A stretch of 64,000 nucleotides of DNA from JAWKRB01 sp041389885 (GCA_041389885.1 JAWKRB010000036.1:1-64000); one strand, 5' to 3'; positions 17,302-26,323 are shown, numbered from the stretch's first letter. Notes: generated from the letters alone by a model not told the origin. A program made the numbers and translations.

Positions 17302-17699
17302 GCGGACCCCGCGCGGTCACCGAGGGCGCGACGCTGCGGTGCTCCCTGGGGACGTCGCCGGGCGCCCTCGCGCTGCCCCCAGACCGCGCGCTGCGCCTGG
17401 GCGGCAGGCGCCTCGCGCTGGTCAGCGACCACGGGGTCGCGTGCGTGCTCCCCTTCGGGATGTGCAGCTCGCCGGCGAATCCGCAGGTGTCTGCGGCCAC
17501 CGCCGCCGCCGGGGGCGCGCTCACGCCGCAGCCGTGCGTGCCCGCGGTGGACGCGCCGTGGAGCCCCGGCGCGGCGGGCGCGCGGGGGGCCACGGGGGCG
17601 GTGCTGCGCGAGGACTGCGCGGCGAGCTGCCGCTGGGGCGGGGCGATCTCGGTCGATCCGCAGGGGGCGACGGGGCGCGTGGGCGCGGGGGCGAGGTGA
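17298..17699 (+). CDS. DUF4280 PAAR-like spike-tip protein
   Basis: A 133-residue protein whose GTG start overlaps the stop of the upstream gene (GTGA). It has the DUF4280 pattern: TEGATLRCSLGTSPGAL, DHGVACVLPFGMCSSPANPQ, PWSPG, and CRWGGAISVDPQG. PAAR-like proteins cap the VgrG tip and recruit effectors in T6SS or related contractile machines. Translational coupling to the effector candidate supports one cargo unit. Confidence 0.85.
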   Translation: MSGPRAVTEGATLRCSLGTSPGALALPPDRALRLGGRRLALVSDHGVACVLPFGMCSSPANPQVSAATAAAGGALTPQPCVPAVDAPWSPGAAGARGATGAVLREDCAASCRWGGAISVDPQGATGRVGAGAR

Positions 17700-17754
17700 G
17701 GCGCTGGCGGGTCGTCGACAGAGACAGAAGGTGTGCGGTACGACACGGTTCGCG

Positions 17755-20466
17755 ATGGCGAACGCGGATCGGGAGCAACACGAGGACGCCTGGCAGGGTC
17801 CCGAGGCGTTCGACGATTTCGTGGTCGTGCGGCCGCTCGGGCAGGGCGGCATGGGGCAGGTGTTTCTCGGCCGCGACGTGGTGCTCGACCGCCCGGTGGC
17901 GCTGAAGTTCACCGCCGCGGAGAACCCCTCGGCGGCGACCCGGGCGCGCTTTCTTCGTGAGGCGCGGGCCATCGCGCGGCTCTCGCACCCGCACGTCGTC
18001 GGGATCTATCGCATCGGCGAGGTCGGCGGCCGCCCCTACATCGCCTACGAATTCGTCTCGGGAAAGACCCTGGGCGAGCTGCGCGCGCCCATGCCCTGGC
18101 AGCGCGTGGCGCGCATCGGCCTGGGCGTGGCCCGCGGGCTCGCGGCGGCGCACGCCGCGGGGGTGCTCCACCGCGACATCAAGCCCAGCAACGTGATGCT
18201 CACCGAGGCCGGTGAGGTGAAGCTCCTGGATTTCGGCCTCGCGCGCCTCGACGACGGCGCCTCGCCGCTCCTCGCCGACGCCGTGGCGACCCACGGGGTC
18301 GACGCCCACGCGATCACCCTCGCGGGGCACACGGCGCAGGGCGACACGGGGCAGGTGCGGCTCTCGACCGTCGACGCGGTGATGGGCACGCCGCTGTACA
18401 TCCCCCGGAGATCTGGCGCCGCGAGCCCCACCGAGCGCTCGGACCTCTACTCCCTCGGGCTGGTGCTCCACGAGCTCCTGCTGGGGCACCTGCCGCACGC
18501 GGGGCGCGCGCGGGGCTCCGCGTCGACGACGTGCTCTACCGCGACGCCGAGCCCGTGCGCGGGGTGCCCCGAGGCGCTGCCGTCGTTCGCCTCGCTGATC
18601 GACTCGCTCATCCGCCGCGACCCCGCCGAGCGCCCCGAGAGCGCCGCGGCGCTGGTCGACGCCCTCGACCGCATCTGCGTGCTCTTCGCCTCGCGCGGCG
18701 AGGCGCTGCGGCCCCTGCACGAAGACAGCGACGGCGAGGCGGTGTCGGCCTCGCTCCAGCGCTGCGCCTCGTCGGGCGACCTGCTCGTGCAGCGGGTGTA
18801 CGAGCGCCTCTTCGCGTCGAGGCCCGACCTCCGCGCGCTCTTTCCCTCGTCGATGGACGGGCAGCGGGAGAAGCTCCAGCACGCGCTGCGCCTCGCGGTC
18901 GACGCGCTGTCTGACCTCTCGAAGGTCGAGCCGCTGCTGCGCGACCTGGGCGAGCGCCACGCGCACCTGCACCTCGCCTTCGACGACTACGACGTGCTCG
19001 GCGGCGCGCTGCTCGGGGCGCTGGGCTCCCTCGACCCCGAGTGGAGCCCCGAGCTCGCGGCCGCCTGGCGCCGGGCCTACGCCTTCGTGGTGGGCGCCAT
19101 GCGCCGCGGCGAGCGGGGCGCGGTGAGCGAGTCGACGCAGAGCGGGAGCAGCCCCGGGGATGCCCCGGCGGCGCGGGCCTCGTCGAGCGCGACGGGCACC
19201 CGACCGCCGCCGACGCGCTACGCGTACGTGGGCGAGGTGGGCGTCGCGTGGCAGTCCTTCGGCGCGCGCGGCCCCGACCTGCTGCTGCACATGGGCGCGG
19301 TGTCGCACCTCGACCAGTGGTGGCGGCACCCGAGGCCCGTGGGCTTCTTGCGGGCCCTGGGCGCGCACGCGCGGGTCATCGCCTTCGACCGCCGCGGCGT
19401 CGGGCTCTCCGAGCGCGTGGCGCACCCGCCCAGGCTCCAGGCGTGCCTCGAAGACGTCATCGCCGTGCTCGACGCCGCAGGCGCGCGCAGGGCGGTGATC
19501 ACGGGCGTGGGCGACGGGGCGATCACGGCGCTGCTCCTCGCGGCGGTGTTCCCCGAGCGGGTGCGGGGGGTGGTGTGCGTCGACGGCGCGCCGCGCACGC
19601 TGCGCGCCGAGGACTTTCCCGAGGGGCACGAGCCCGCGTGGCTCGACCGCGTGGTGGAGCGCATGCGGCGCGGCTGGGGCGACCCGAGCCTCGCCGCGGC
19701 GCAGTGCGCCTCGCACCGCGACGACCCCGATTTCTGCGCGTGGTACGGCGAATTCCTGCGCTCCGCGGTGTCGCCCGGGCAGGCCGTGGCGCAGCTCCGC
19801 CTCGCGGCGCGCTACGACGCCCGGAGCTTTCTGCCCTTCGTGGGCGTGCCCACGCTGGTGCTGCACCACCGCGAGAACCCGGTGGTCCCCTTCGCGGCGG
19901 GGGAGCGGCTGGCCGAGGCGATCCCCGGCGCGCGCTTCGTCGCCCTCGAGGGCGCCGACAACCTCCCCTACGCGGGCGACACCGTGGCGCTCCTCGAGGC
20001 CGTCGCGGGCTTTCTCCGCGACCCCGCCCTCGACGGGCCGAGCGCCGCGCCGCTGCGCACCCTCGCGCTGGCGCGCGCCGACCGCGCCGACGCCCCCCGC
20101 CTCGCCCTCGCCGCCGAGCGCTTCACCGCCGCGGGCGCGCGCGCCATCGCGCTGCCCGACCCCCGCGCGAGGCTCTTCGCGCTGCCGTGGTTCTCCACCG
20201 CCGCGGAGCTCGCGTCGCAGCTCGTGGCCTCGCCCGACGCCGAGCGCGACGGACTCCGCCTCGCGCTCCACGTCGACGCGCTCGATCTCGCTGCGCTGCA
20301 GGGATCTACGGCGATGGAGGCCCTCCGCGCCGCGTCTGATCGACTCGCGCCGGGGGAGGCCGCGGCCTCGTCGCGGCTGTGCGCCCTCGACGTGGGCTCC
20401 TCGGCGCGCCTGGGCGACCCGTGGGTCGCGGGCGACGCGTCGTTTCACACCCTGATCCCGGCGTAG
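17755..20466 (+). CDS. Ser/Thr kinase - globin - alpha/beta hydrolase - cyclase-like fusion
   Basis: A 903-residue protein. Residues 20-305 are a Hanks-type kinase: LGQGGMGQVF (P-loop), K51, HRDIKPSN (139-146) and DFG (159-161). Residues 330-453 fit a bacterial globin (VYERLFASRPDLRALFP ... LLRDLGERHAHLHL) with a candidate proximal His at 402. Residues 489-740 are an alpha/beta hydrolase of the type usually fused to class III cyclases, but the nucleophile elbow reads GVGDGA, with Asp instead of Ser. The end (745-903) looks like a decayed cyclase domain. The kinase APE region (IPRRSGAAS) and residues 251-272 read better in other frames, so two compensated frameshifts are likely. GTG at 17731 is an alternative start. 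A haem-based signalling role is inferred. Confidence 0.75.
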   Translation: MANADREQHEDAWQGPEAFDDFVVVRPLGQGGMGQVFLGRDVVLDRPVALKFTAAENPSAATRARFLREARAIARLSHPHVVGIYRIGEVGGRPYIAYEFVSGKTLGELRAPMPWQRVARIGLGVARGLAAAHAAGVLHRDIKPSNVMLTEAGEVKLLDFGLARLDDGASPLLADAVATHGVDAHAITLAGHTAQGDTGQVRLSTVDAVMGTPLYIPRRSGAASPTERSDLYSLGLVLHELLLGHLPHAGRARGSASTTCSTATPSPCAGCPEALPSFASLIDSLIRRDPAERPESAAALVDALDRICVLFASRGEALRPLHEDSDGEAVSASLQRCASSGDLLVQRVYERLFASRPDLRALFPSSMDGQREKLQHALRLAVDALSDLSKVEPLLRDLGERHAHLHLAFDDYDVLGGALLGALGSLDPEWSPELAAAWRRAYAFVVGAMRRGERGAVSESTQSGSSPGDAPAARASSSATGTRPPPTRYAYVGEVGVAWQSFGARGPDLLLHMGAVSHLDQWWRHPRPVGFLRALGAHARVIAFDRRGVGLSERVAHPPRLQACLEDVIAVLDAAGARRAVITGVGDGAITALLLAAVFPERVRGVVCVDGAPRTLRAEDFPEGHEPAWLDRVVERMRRGWGDPSLAAAQCASHRDDPDFCAWYGEFLRSAVSPGQAVAQLRLAARYDARSFLPFVGVPTLVLHHRENPVVPFAAGERLAEAIPGARFVALEGADNLPYAGDTVALLEAVAGFLRDPALDGPSAAPLRTLALARADRADAPRLALAAERFTAAGARAIALPDPRARLFALPWFSTAAELASQLVASPDAERDGLRLALHVDALDLAALQGSTAMEALRAASDRLAPGEAAASSRLCALDVGSSARLGDPWVAGDASFHTLIPA

Positions 20467-20487
20467 GAGCCCGCGCGGGACGACGAG

Positions 20488-21047
20488 CTCTCCACAGGGG
20501 AGGTGAAGGGCTCAGCGCGACCGACGTACCCACCTCCCGCGCTGCCGCGCCCCCCTTCTCCCGCCTCGCTGCGTTCGACACACAAGTTAGGAATCCGCTT
20601 GAACACAAGCGTGATGCGCCTCTGGTCTGTCCGCGCCGCCCCTCGTCCCTTCGACCCGACGCGGGGCCCCTCCACCCCCGCCCCCTCCTCCATGGGCTTC
20701 GCCGATGGAGGAGGGGCTGCGTCCTTCGGATGCGATGCTCCGCGTCGAACTGCCCTTGGGATGCGTCACATGGCCTGAGACCGCGCGGATGTGTCTGCCA
20801 TCCCTTGTGTCTCAGCCCTCCTCCATCGGCGAAGCCCATGGAGGAGGGGGCGGGGGTGGAGGGGACCCGCGTCGGGTCGAAGGGACGAGGGGCGGCGCGG
20901 ACAGACCAGAGGCGCATCACGCTTGTGTCCAAGCGGATTCCTGACTTGTGTGTCGAACGCAGCCCGAGGCGGGAGAGGGCGCGCGGTCGCGGGGTGTGGG
21001 CCCGCGGCGCGAGTTCATCTCAACCTTTCACATCCCCTGTGGAGAGG
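20488..21047. repeat. Long-inverted-repeat element, copy 2 (complete)
   Basis: The most complete copy: 560 bp from CTCTCCACAGGGG to CCCCTGTGGAGAG, with arms of about 220 bp in inverted orientation and a unique centre (GGGATGCGTCACATGGCCTG). It fills the space between two convergent genes: 21 nt after the fusion-kinase stop and 2 nt before the sigma54-regulator stop. Inner CCTCCTCCAT...ATGGAGGAGG hairpins are strong. No coding capacity. Confidence 0.88.
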
Positions 21048-21049
21048 AA

Positions 21050-22423
21050 CTACTCGTCCTCGCCCTCGTGGGCGAGCTGGTTCGCCGCGAGCCAGCGGCG
21101 GAGCTGGTTGCGGTGCAGCCCCAGCGCCCTCGCGGCCGAGGCCACGCGCCCTCCGTGCGCGTTGAGCGCGGCCTCGACCTCGTCGCGGGTGAGGGAGCGC
21201 GCGGAGATGGGCTCGTGCCTGGGCGCCGCGCCCTCGGCGGGGGAGGCCGTGGCGGGCGACCCGGTGGTGAGGGCGCGGTCGACGGTGAACACCGTGCCCG
21301 CGGTGGCCGAGAGGTCGGCCGCGCGCACGCGGGCGTCGCCGGCGGTGAGCGCCACGCGCGCGGCGGCGTCGACCTCGACGAGGAGCTCCCGCGCGTTGCC
21401 CGGCCAGGGCCGCGCCATGCACGCCTCGATGAGGGACGAGTGGGCCTTGAGGCCCTGCACGCTCAGCCGGGACTCGATGAGCGACGGGATCTCCTCGCGG
21501 CGCTCGCGCAGCGGCGCGAGGGTCACCACGGGGCGGGCGATGCGGACGTACAGGTCCTCGCGAAAGCGGTGGTCGGCGACGCGCTCGCGCAGGTCGCGGT
21601 GCGTCGCCGAGCAGAGCCGCACGTCGACGGTCTGCGCCTTCGACGCGCCCACGGGGATCACCTCGCGGTACTCCAGCGCGCGCAGCAGCTTGGCCTGCAC
21701 GTCGAGCGAGAGCTCGCCCACCTCGTCGAGGAACAGCGTGCCCCCGTCGGCCTCTTGAAAATGCCCCGGCTGGTCGCGGTCGGCGCCCGAGTACGCGCCC
21801 TTGCGCGCGCCGAAGAGCACGCGCTCGGCCACGCCCTCGGGGATCGCCGCGCAGTTGATCGCCACGAAGGGCCCCTTCGGCCTCCCGCCCACGCTGTGAA
21901 ACGCCCGCGCGGCGAGCTCCTTGCCCGCGCCGCTGGGGCCGTGGATGTGCAGCACCGCGCCGTCGCCGGCCTGGCGAATCTGCTCCATCACCGCGGCCAG
22001 GGTCGCGCCGATGACCTTGCCGTCTTCGACGCGCAGCGGGCGCTCGGCGTAGGGCACCGCGTCGGGCACGAGCCAGAGCACCGTGTCTCCGATGCGCACG
22101 CTCGCGCGCTCGCCCGTGCGCGCCTCGCGGGCCAGCGTCACGCCGTCGACGGAGGTGCCGTTGCGGCTCCCGAGGTCCTTCACCACCCAGGCGCCCTGCT
22201 CCCAGCGGGCCTCGAGGTGCTGCCGAGAGACCCGCGCGTCGGCGACCCCGAGGGCCGCGAGGCGGTCGCGCCCGAGCTGCACGGCGCCGTCGCGGGAGGG
22301 CACGATGACGTGAATCGGGCGCTCTCCCGAGAACAGAAGGATCGCCCCCGGCAGGGGCAGCCGCGAGGAGCGGTGCCGGTCCACCGTGAGCAGGTCGACG
22401 GTCTGCGAGACGCTGGCGATCAT
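21050..22423 (-). CDS. FHA-domain sigma54-dependent transcriptional activator
   Basis: A 457-residue regulator. An N-terminal FHA domain (GRDRLAALGVADARVSRQHL, DLGSRNGTSVDG; residues 45-105) binds phosphothreonine. The AAA+ domain has Walker A GPSGAGKE, a sigma54-contact loop KGAYSGA (a variant of GAFTGA) and Walker B GGTLFLDEVGEL. A C-terminal Fis-type HTH follows (GGRVASAARALGLHRNQLRRWL). This is the classic myxobacterial architecture, activated by a Ser/Thr kinase rather than a histidine kinase. The Hanks-type fusion kinase is encoded convergently next door, so a functional link is possible. It lies 93 nt downstream of the YrdC/oxidase operon on the same strand. Confidence 0.92.
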   Translation of the reverse strand: MIASVSQTVDLLTVDRHRSSRLPLPGAILLFSGERPIHVIVPSRDGAVQLGRDRLAALGVADARVSRQHLEARWEQGAWVVKDLGSRNGTSVDGVTLAREARTGERASVRIGDTVLWLVPDAVPYAERPLRVEDGKVIGATLAAVMEQIRQAGDGAVLHIHGPSGAGKELAARAFHSVGGRPKGPFVAINCAAIPEGVAERVLFGARKGAYSGADRDQPGHFQEADGGTLFLDEVGELSLDVQAKLLRALEYREVIPVGASKAQTVDVRLCSATHRDLRERVADHRFREDLYVRIARPVVTLAPLRERREEIPSLIESRLSVQGLKAHSSLIEACMARPWPGNARELLVEVDAAARVALTAGDARVRAADLSATAGTVFTVDRALTTGSPATASPAEGAAPRHEPISARSLTRDEVEAALNAHGGRVASAARALGLHRNQLRRWLAANQLAHEGEDE

Positions 22424-22516
22424 GCTTTGACCGAGCACGCTACACCCGACACCGCGCGGGCGAGAACCCACCGAGCGCACTCTTCGAGGCCGCGCCCGAG
22501 GGGACCCGCGCCGCGC

Positions 22517-23998
22517 TCACGAGCCCCGCACCTCGACCACCATCGGCGGCGCCGCGCCCTGGGGCCACCACGCCACGAGGTAGCTCCGGAGCGCCTCGGC
22601 GTCGAGCCTCGCGCCCTCGCGGACCACCGCGCGCACCTCGGGCTGCTCCACCAGCCGCGGGTGCGCCACGCAGCGCACGCTCGCCTCGACGACCTCGGGG
22701 TGCGCCCGCGCCGCGCGCTCCAGCGCCTCGGCGTCGACCCACTCGCCGCCGCAGCGGATCATCGGCTTGATGCGCCCCGTGAGCCGCAGCGCGCCGCCCT
22801 CGTCGTAGCGACCGAGGTCCCCGGTGCGGAGCCAGGCGTCGTCGGTCCAGCGGTCAGGGGTGGCGCCGTCTTCGAGGTACGCGCTCGCCACCCAGGGCCC
22901 GCGGAGCTGCACCTCGCCCTCGCCGTCTCCCCCGACCTCGAGCGCGCGCCCGTTGGCGTCGACCACGCGGAGCTCCATGAGCGGCACGGGGTGGCCCTGC
23001 GCGCTGTCTCCCAGGCACGCGGTGGCGAGGGGGCCGGTCTCGGTCATGCCGTAGACGTGGAGCACCTCGGCGCCGTGGCCGCGCAGCGCCTCGACCAGCG
23101 CGGTGGGCGGCGCGTTGCCCCCGGCCATGAGCCGGAGCCCACGCGGGAGCGCAGGGCCCTCGGGCCTCGCGGCGATGGCCTCGGCGAGCCCCGCCCACGC
23201 GCTGCTCACCCCGGCCGCGAAGGTCACGCCCTCGCGCGAGAGCGCCTCGCGCAGCTGGTCGGCGTCGGCGTCGAGGGACTGCAGCACGAGCGTCGCGCCC
23301 ACGAGCGCGGTCACCAGCGGCAGGCCGCAGCCGTTGGCGTGGTAGAGCGGCATCGCCGGGAGGATCACGTCGCGTCGCCCCAGCCCCAGGCCGTCGACCG
23401 TCGCGCAGGCCATGGCGTGCAGCACCGCGGCGCGGTGCGTGACCGTCACCGCGCGGAGGTGACCGGGGCGCAGCACCGCCTCGGAGATCATCGCGGGGTC
23501 GTCCTCGCCGGGCGGGTCGAAGGGCGGCGCGGCCTCGCCCCTCGCGCGAACGTTGGACCACGCGAGCTCACCCTCGCGGTCGGTCTCGTGCGTGACGACG
23601 AGGTGGGGGATCCCCGCCTCGGCGCAGAGCGCGCGCGCGAGGTCGAGGGACGCCGCGTCGGCGAGCATCACCCGGTCCCCCGCGCGGCGGAGCGCGCGCG
23701 CGAGCGCCTCGACGGGGTGACGCGGCGAGAGCGCGTGCAGCGCGAGGCCCGCGGAGGCGACGCCGAGCTGCGCCTCGAGGTGCGCGCGGTGGTTGCCCAG
23801 CAGCGCGGCGACGGCGGTGCCTGCGGGGAGGCCCAGGGCGCGCAGCCCGCGCCCGAAGGACAGCGCGTCGCGGGCGACCTCCCCGAGGCGGTGCGCGCGG
23901 CGGCCGCCGTCGGCGTCGAGCTCGACCAGGGGCCGCGACGCGAAGAGCCGCGCCGCGCGGGCGGTGAGGGCGGCGACGGTGAGCGCGGTCGGGGTCAT
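22517..23998 (-). CDS. AMP-ligase-like protein with altered P-loop
   Basis: A 493-residue member of the acyl-CoA synthetase/adenylation superfamily: LPAMPLYHANG, HVYGMTETGPLAT (A5), WLRTGDLGRYDEGGALRLTG (A7) and KPMIRCGGEWVDAEALE (A8). The phosphate-binding loop (TSGTTGxPK in the family) reads EAVLRPGHLRAV, lacking the Ser/Thr/Gly residues, so classic adenylation may be impaired or the fold repurposed. The start overlaps the preceding stop (ATGA). It is the last gene of a four-gene coupled operon. Presumed role: activation or transfer of a carboxylate made or modified by the upstream enzymes. Confidence 0.82.
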   Translation of the reverse strand: MTPTALTVAALTARAARLFASRPLVELDADGGRRAHRLGEVARDALSFGRGLRALGLPAGTAVAALLGNHRAHLEAQLGVASAGLALHALSPRHPVEALARALRRAGDRVMLADAASLDLARALCAEAGIPHLVVTHETDREGELAWSNVRARGEAAPPFDPPGEDDPAMISEAVLRPGHLRAVTVTHRAAVLHAMACATVDGLGLGRRDVILPAMPLYHANGCGLPLVTALVGATLVLQSLDADADQLREALSREGVTFAAGVSSAWAGLAEAIAARPEGPALPRGLRLMAGGNAPPTALVEALRGHGAEVLHVYGMTETGPLATACLGDSAQGHPVPLMELRVVDANGRALEVGGDGEGEVQLRGPWVASAYLEDGATPDRWTDDAWLRTGDLGRYDEGGALRLTGRIKPMIRCGGEWVDAEALERAARAHPEVVEASVRCVAHPRLVEQPEVRAVVREGARLDAEALRSYLVAWWPQGAAPPMVVEVRGS

Positions 23999-24720
23999 AG
24001 ACTGGCTCCCAACGCGTTGGGAGACAAGGGGTTCTGCGCGGCGCGGGCGGCGAGGAGGCGCTGGTAGGCCGCGGTGTCTTCGTCGAGCGCGGGGAGAAAC
24101 TCGCGCAGCCGCGCGGCGGAGACGGCGCCCGCGCGCACGAGCCTCGGGCGGTCGAAGGTGAGGTCGACGAGGGTGTTCCCGCAGGCCGGCGCGTCGGCCT
24201 CGTCGCCGCCGCCGTCGACGGCGAGGGAGACGGCGTCGCCGAGGTCGGCGAGGGCGCGGGCGAGGGTCACGCGCCCCGTCGCGGCGCCCGAGAGGTTCGC
24301 CGAGCTCGACGCCAGGGCGCGGCCCGCGGCGCGGGCGACGGCGGCGTAGAAGGGCTCGGAGGTGACGGTCACGGCCACCGTGCCGAGGCCGCAGCTCAGC
24401 CGCGGGGGGAAGGGGTGCCGCTGGCGAAACACGAAGCACACCTCGCCAGGCCAGAGCGCGTCGAGGGCCTCGCGGGGGAACCACCGGGGCACGTCGACGT
24501 AGCGCTCGGCGGACGCCGCGTCGGGGAGGCACACCGGCAGCGGCCCGAGCTTCACCCTGCGCTTCGCGCGAAACACCGCCTCCACCGCGTCGGCGCGGTC
24601 GGCGTCGCACACCACGTTGTAGTTCGTCGCGTGCGGGAGGATCACCAGCTCGCCGCGGTCGAGGGCGCGCAGCGCCTCGGCGAGGGCCTCGGGGCCCGCC
24701 GGGAGCACCCGGGCGCTCAC
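23995..24720 (-). CDS. YrdC/TsaC-like protein B
   Basis: A 241-residue protein with the YrdC fold: LVILPHATNYNVVCDADRAD, an Arg/Lys-rich loop RAKRRVKLGPLPV in place of the KGRPxxKP motif, ALASSSANLSGAATG (the SxN motif) and a closing NTLVDLTFDRPRLVRAGAVS. TsaC/YrdC enzymes make threonylcarbamoyl-AMP from Thr, bicarbonate and ATP for tRNA t6A. The altered substrate loops and the operon context argue against the housekeeping role. The GTG start overlaps the preceding stop. Confidence 0.85.
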   Translation of the reverse strand: MSARVLPAGPEALAEALRALDRGELVILPHATNYNVVCDADRADAVEAVFRAKRRVKLGPLPVCLPDAASAERYVDVPRWFPREALDALWPGEVCFVFRQRHPFPPRLSCGLGTVAVTVTSEPFYAAVARAAGRALASSSANLSGAATGRVTLARALADLGDAVSLAVDGGGDEADAPACGNTLVDLTFDRPRLVRAGAVSAARLREFLPALDEDTAAYQRLLAARAAQNPLSPNALGASL

Positions 24721-25436
24721 GCGGCCTCCGCGCGGGCGCCCCGCAAGAGATCCACGTAGTGGTCGTGCAGCTCGCTCCACGCGACGCAGAGCGCGCGCAC
24801 CGCGTCGAGGGCCTGGTCGTGCAGCTCGGGCACCTCGTGGGCGTAGGCGCGCACCAGGGCCAGGCCCGCGTCGGCGTGCTCGTCCTCGGCCTCGGAGTGC
24901 ACGGTGAACCACTCCAGCTCGTGGGCGGTGAAGGCGTGGTGCGCGCGGAGCCACGCGAGCACGCGCGCCACGGCCTCGCCCGCCTGGCTCTCGATGGCGT
25001 GCAGCGCGAGGAGGGCGACCACGGGGTGCCGCTCGCGGCAGACCGCGAGGGCGGTGGAGACCCAGCGGCGCACGGGCGCCGAGGTGTTCCCCCGCGCGAA
25101 GGCCGACCCGGGCGCGCCGCAGGCCTCGGCGAAGCGGCGCATGAGGTCGTAGTGCGAGGCGCTGCCGCAGGTGAGGGCGGTCTCTTCGGCCACGAGCTGC
25201 TCGACCATGAACTGCCGCACGGGCTCGCAGTCCCAGGCGTTGGCGTGAATCGCGGAGAACATCACGTTCTGGAGAAAGACCTGCTGGTACTTCTCGCCGG
25301 CCCAGGCGGCGAGGCGCGCGCGGTCGGGCCGAGCCTCGTCGAGGGTGCTCACGAAGGGGTGCCGCGAGGCCCGGTGGCGCTCGCTCACCTCGCGGCAGGC
25401 GGCGAGGGTCTCGTCGAGGGAGGGACGCGGGCTCAC
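24717..25436 (-). CDS. Haem-oxygenase-like di-iron oxidase (iron-containing redox enzyme)
   Basis: A 239-residue all-helical protein. The pattern VEQLVAEETALTCGSASHYDL, HAIESQAGE and FTVHSEAEDEHAD supplies E84/E85, H95, E149, H180 and H187, the spacing expected for the Fe2 site of haem-oxygenase-like di-iron oxidases (relatives of UndA, BesC, CADD and the SznF central domain). Such enzymes oxidise or cleave amino acids and fatty acids with O2. It is flanked by two YrdC-like genes with 4-nt overlaps on both sides (GTGA), so all are made together. The substrate is unknown. Start: GTG at 25436. Confidence 0.85.
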   Translation of the reverse strand: MSPRPSLDETLAACREVSERHRASRHPFVSTLDEARPDRARLAAWAGEKYQQVFLQNVMFSAIHANAWDCEPVRQFMVEQLVAEETALTCGSASHYDLMRRFAEACGAPGSAFARGNTSAPVRRWVSTALAVCRERHPVVALLALHAIESQAGEAVARVLAWLRAHHAFTAHELEWFTVHSEAEDEHADAGLALVRAYAHEVPELHDQALDAVRALCVAWSELHDHYVDLLRGARAEAA

Positions 25437-26176
25437 GCCGACACCGCCAGGCCGTCGCGGCGGCTGAGGAAGGCCTCGAAGTCGGCGCGGATCCGCGCGG
25501 CGTTCACGCCCTCGCGCTTGAGGGTGCCGTTGGTGAAGTTGAGGATGGTCGTGGCCTTGCGCTCGGGGTTCTCGAGGGCGGCGGTGCCGTGGTCCAGGGC
25601 GCAGTCGACGCCCCGGCGGATGCTCTCGGGGACCTCGTCGAAGCGAAAGCAGTTGCCCATCGACGAGGGGTTGCCCGACGAGCCCACGAAGCACCACCCC
25701 TCGGAGTAGGCGCGGCCCACGAGGCGCTCGAAGAAGCCTCCGCAGCGCATGAACACGGCGAGGGTGCCGCGGGTGATGGCGTGCTCGCGGACCCACGGGT
25801 CGAGGCCCTGAATCAGCCGGCTCTCCATGCGCGCCGGGAACACCGCCGCGCAGGTCGAGTAGCCCACGACGCGCTGGAGAAACGCGCGCTCCTCGGGGGT
25901 CACCACGGCGACCTCGTCGAGCACGTCCCAGTTGCCCGCGAAGACGCAGGGGTTGGTCTCGGGGCGGCCCTTGAGCTCGTACATGGAGCGAATCGCGCGC
26001 TCGGAGCGGCCGAGGAGCCCGTAGCCGATGTCGCCCTTCGCGAGGAGCAGCCCGCCGCCGCGGAGGCACCCGAGGGCGCGGTTCTCGTCGACCATGCGCC
26101 ACGCGGGCACGAGGCTGAGCGAGGGGCGGCTGACGCGGGGAGAGACGAGGTCGTGGTCGAGGGCGGCGTTCTGCAT
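25433..26176 (-). CDS. YrdC/TsaC-like protein A
   Basis: A 247-residue protein, first of the operon. YrdC features: GGGLLLAKGDIGYGLLGRSE, RSMYELKGRPETNPCVF (the KGRP loop is better kept than in protein B), CFVGSSGNPSSMGN (SxN) and TTILNFTNGTLKREG. It is only distantly similar to protein B, so the pair may act as a heterodimer or in succession. The ATG is preceded by AAGGAG at 8-nt spacing. About 145 nt of upstream non-coding DNA probably holds the operon promoter; a GGTATAGG -10-like element lies near 26220 on this strand. Confidence 0.85.
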   Translation of the reverse strand: MQNAALDHDLVSPRVSRPSLSLVPAWRMVDENRALGCLRGGGLLLAKGDIGYGLLGRSERAIRSMYELKGRPETNPCVFAGNWDVLDEVAVVTPEERAFLQRVVGYSTCAAVFPARMESRLIQGLDPWVREHAITRGTLAVFMRCGGFFERLVGRAYSEGWCFVGSSGNPSSMGNCFRFDEVPESIRRGVDCALDHGTAALENPERKATTILNFTNGTLKREGVNAARIRADFEAFLSRRDGLAVSA

Positions 26177-26323
26177 GATCGAGGCTCCTTGTTGGGGTGC
26201 AGAGCCCTTCTGCAGCGCCTATACCAACGCCCGAGATGCGCGAAAATCGCTTGAATTGAAGGGTGTCCTCGCGGTGCCAGGGCCGCTCCGGGTGGCACGT
26301 GCCAGGGCCGGTGCCCGCGCGTG

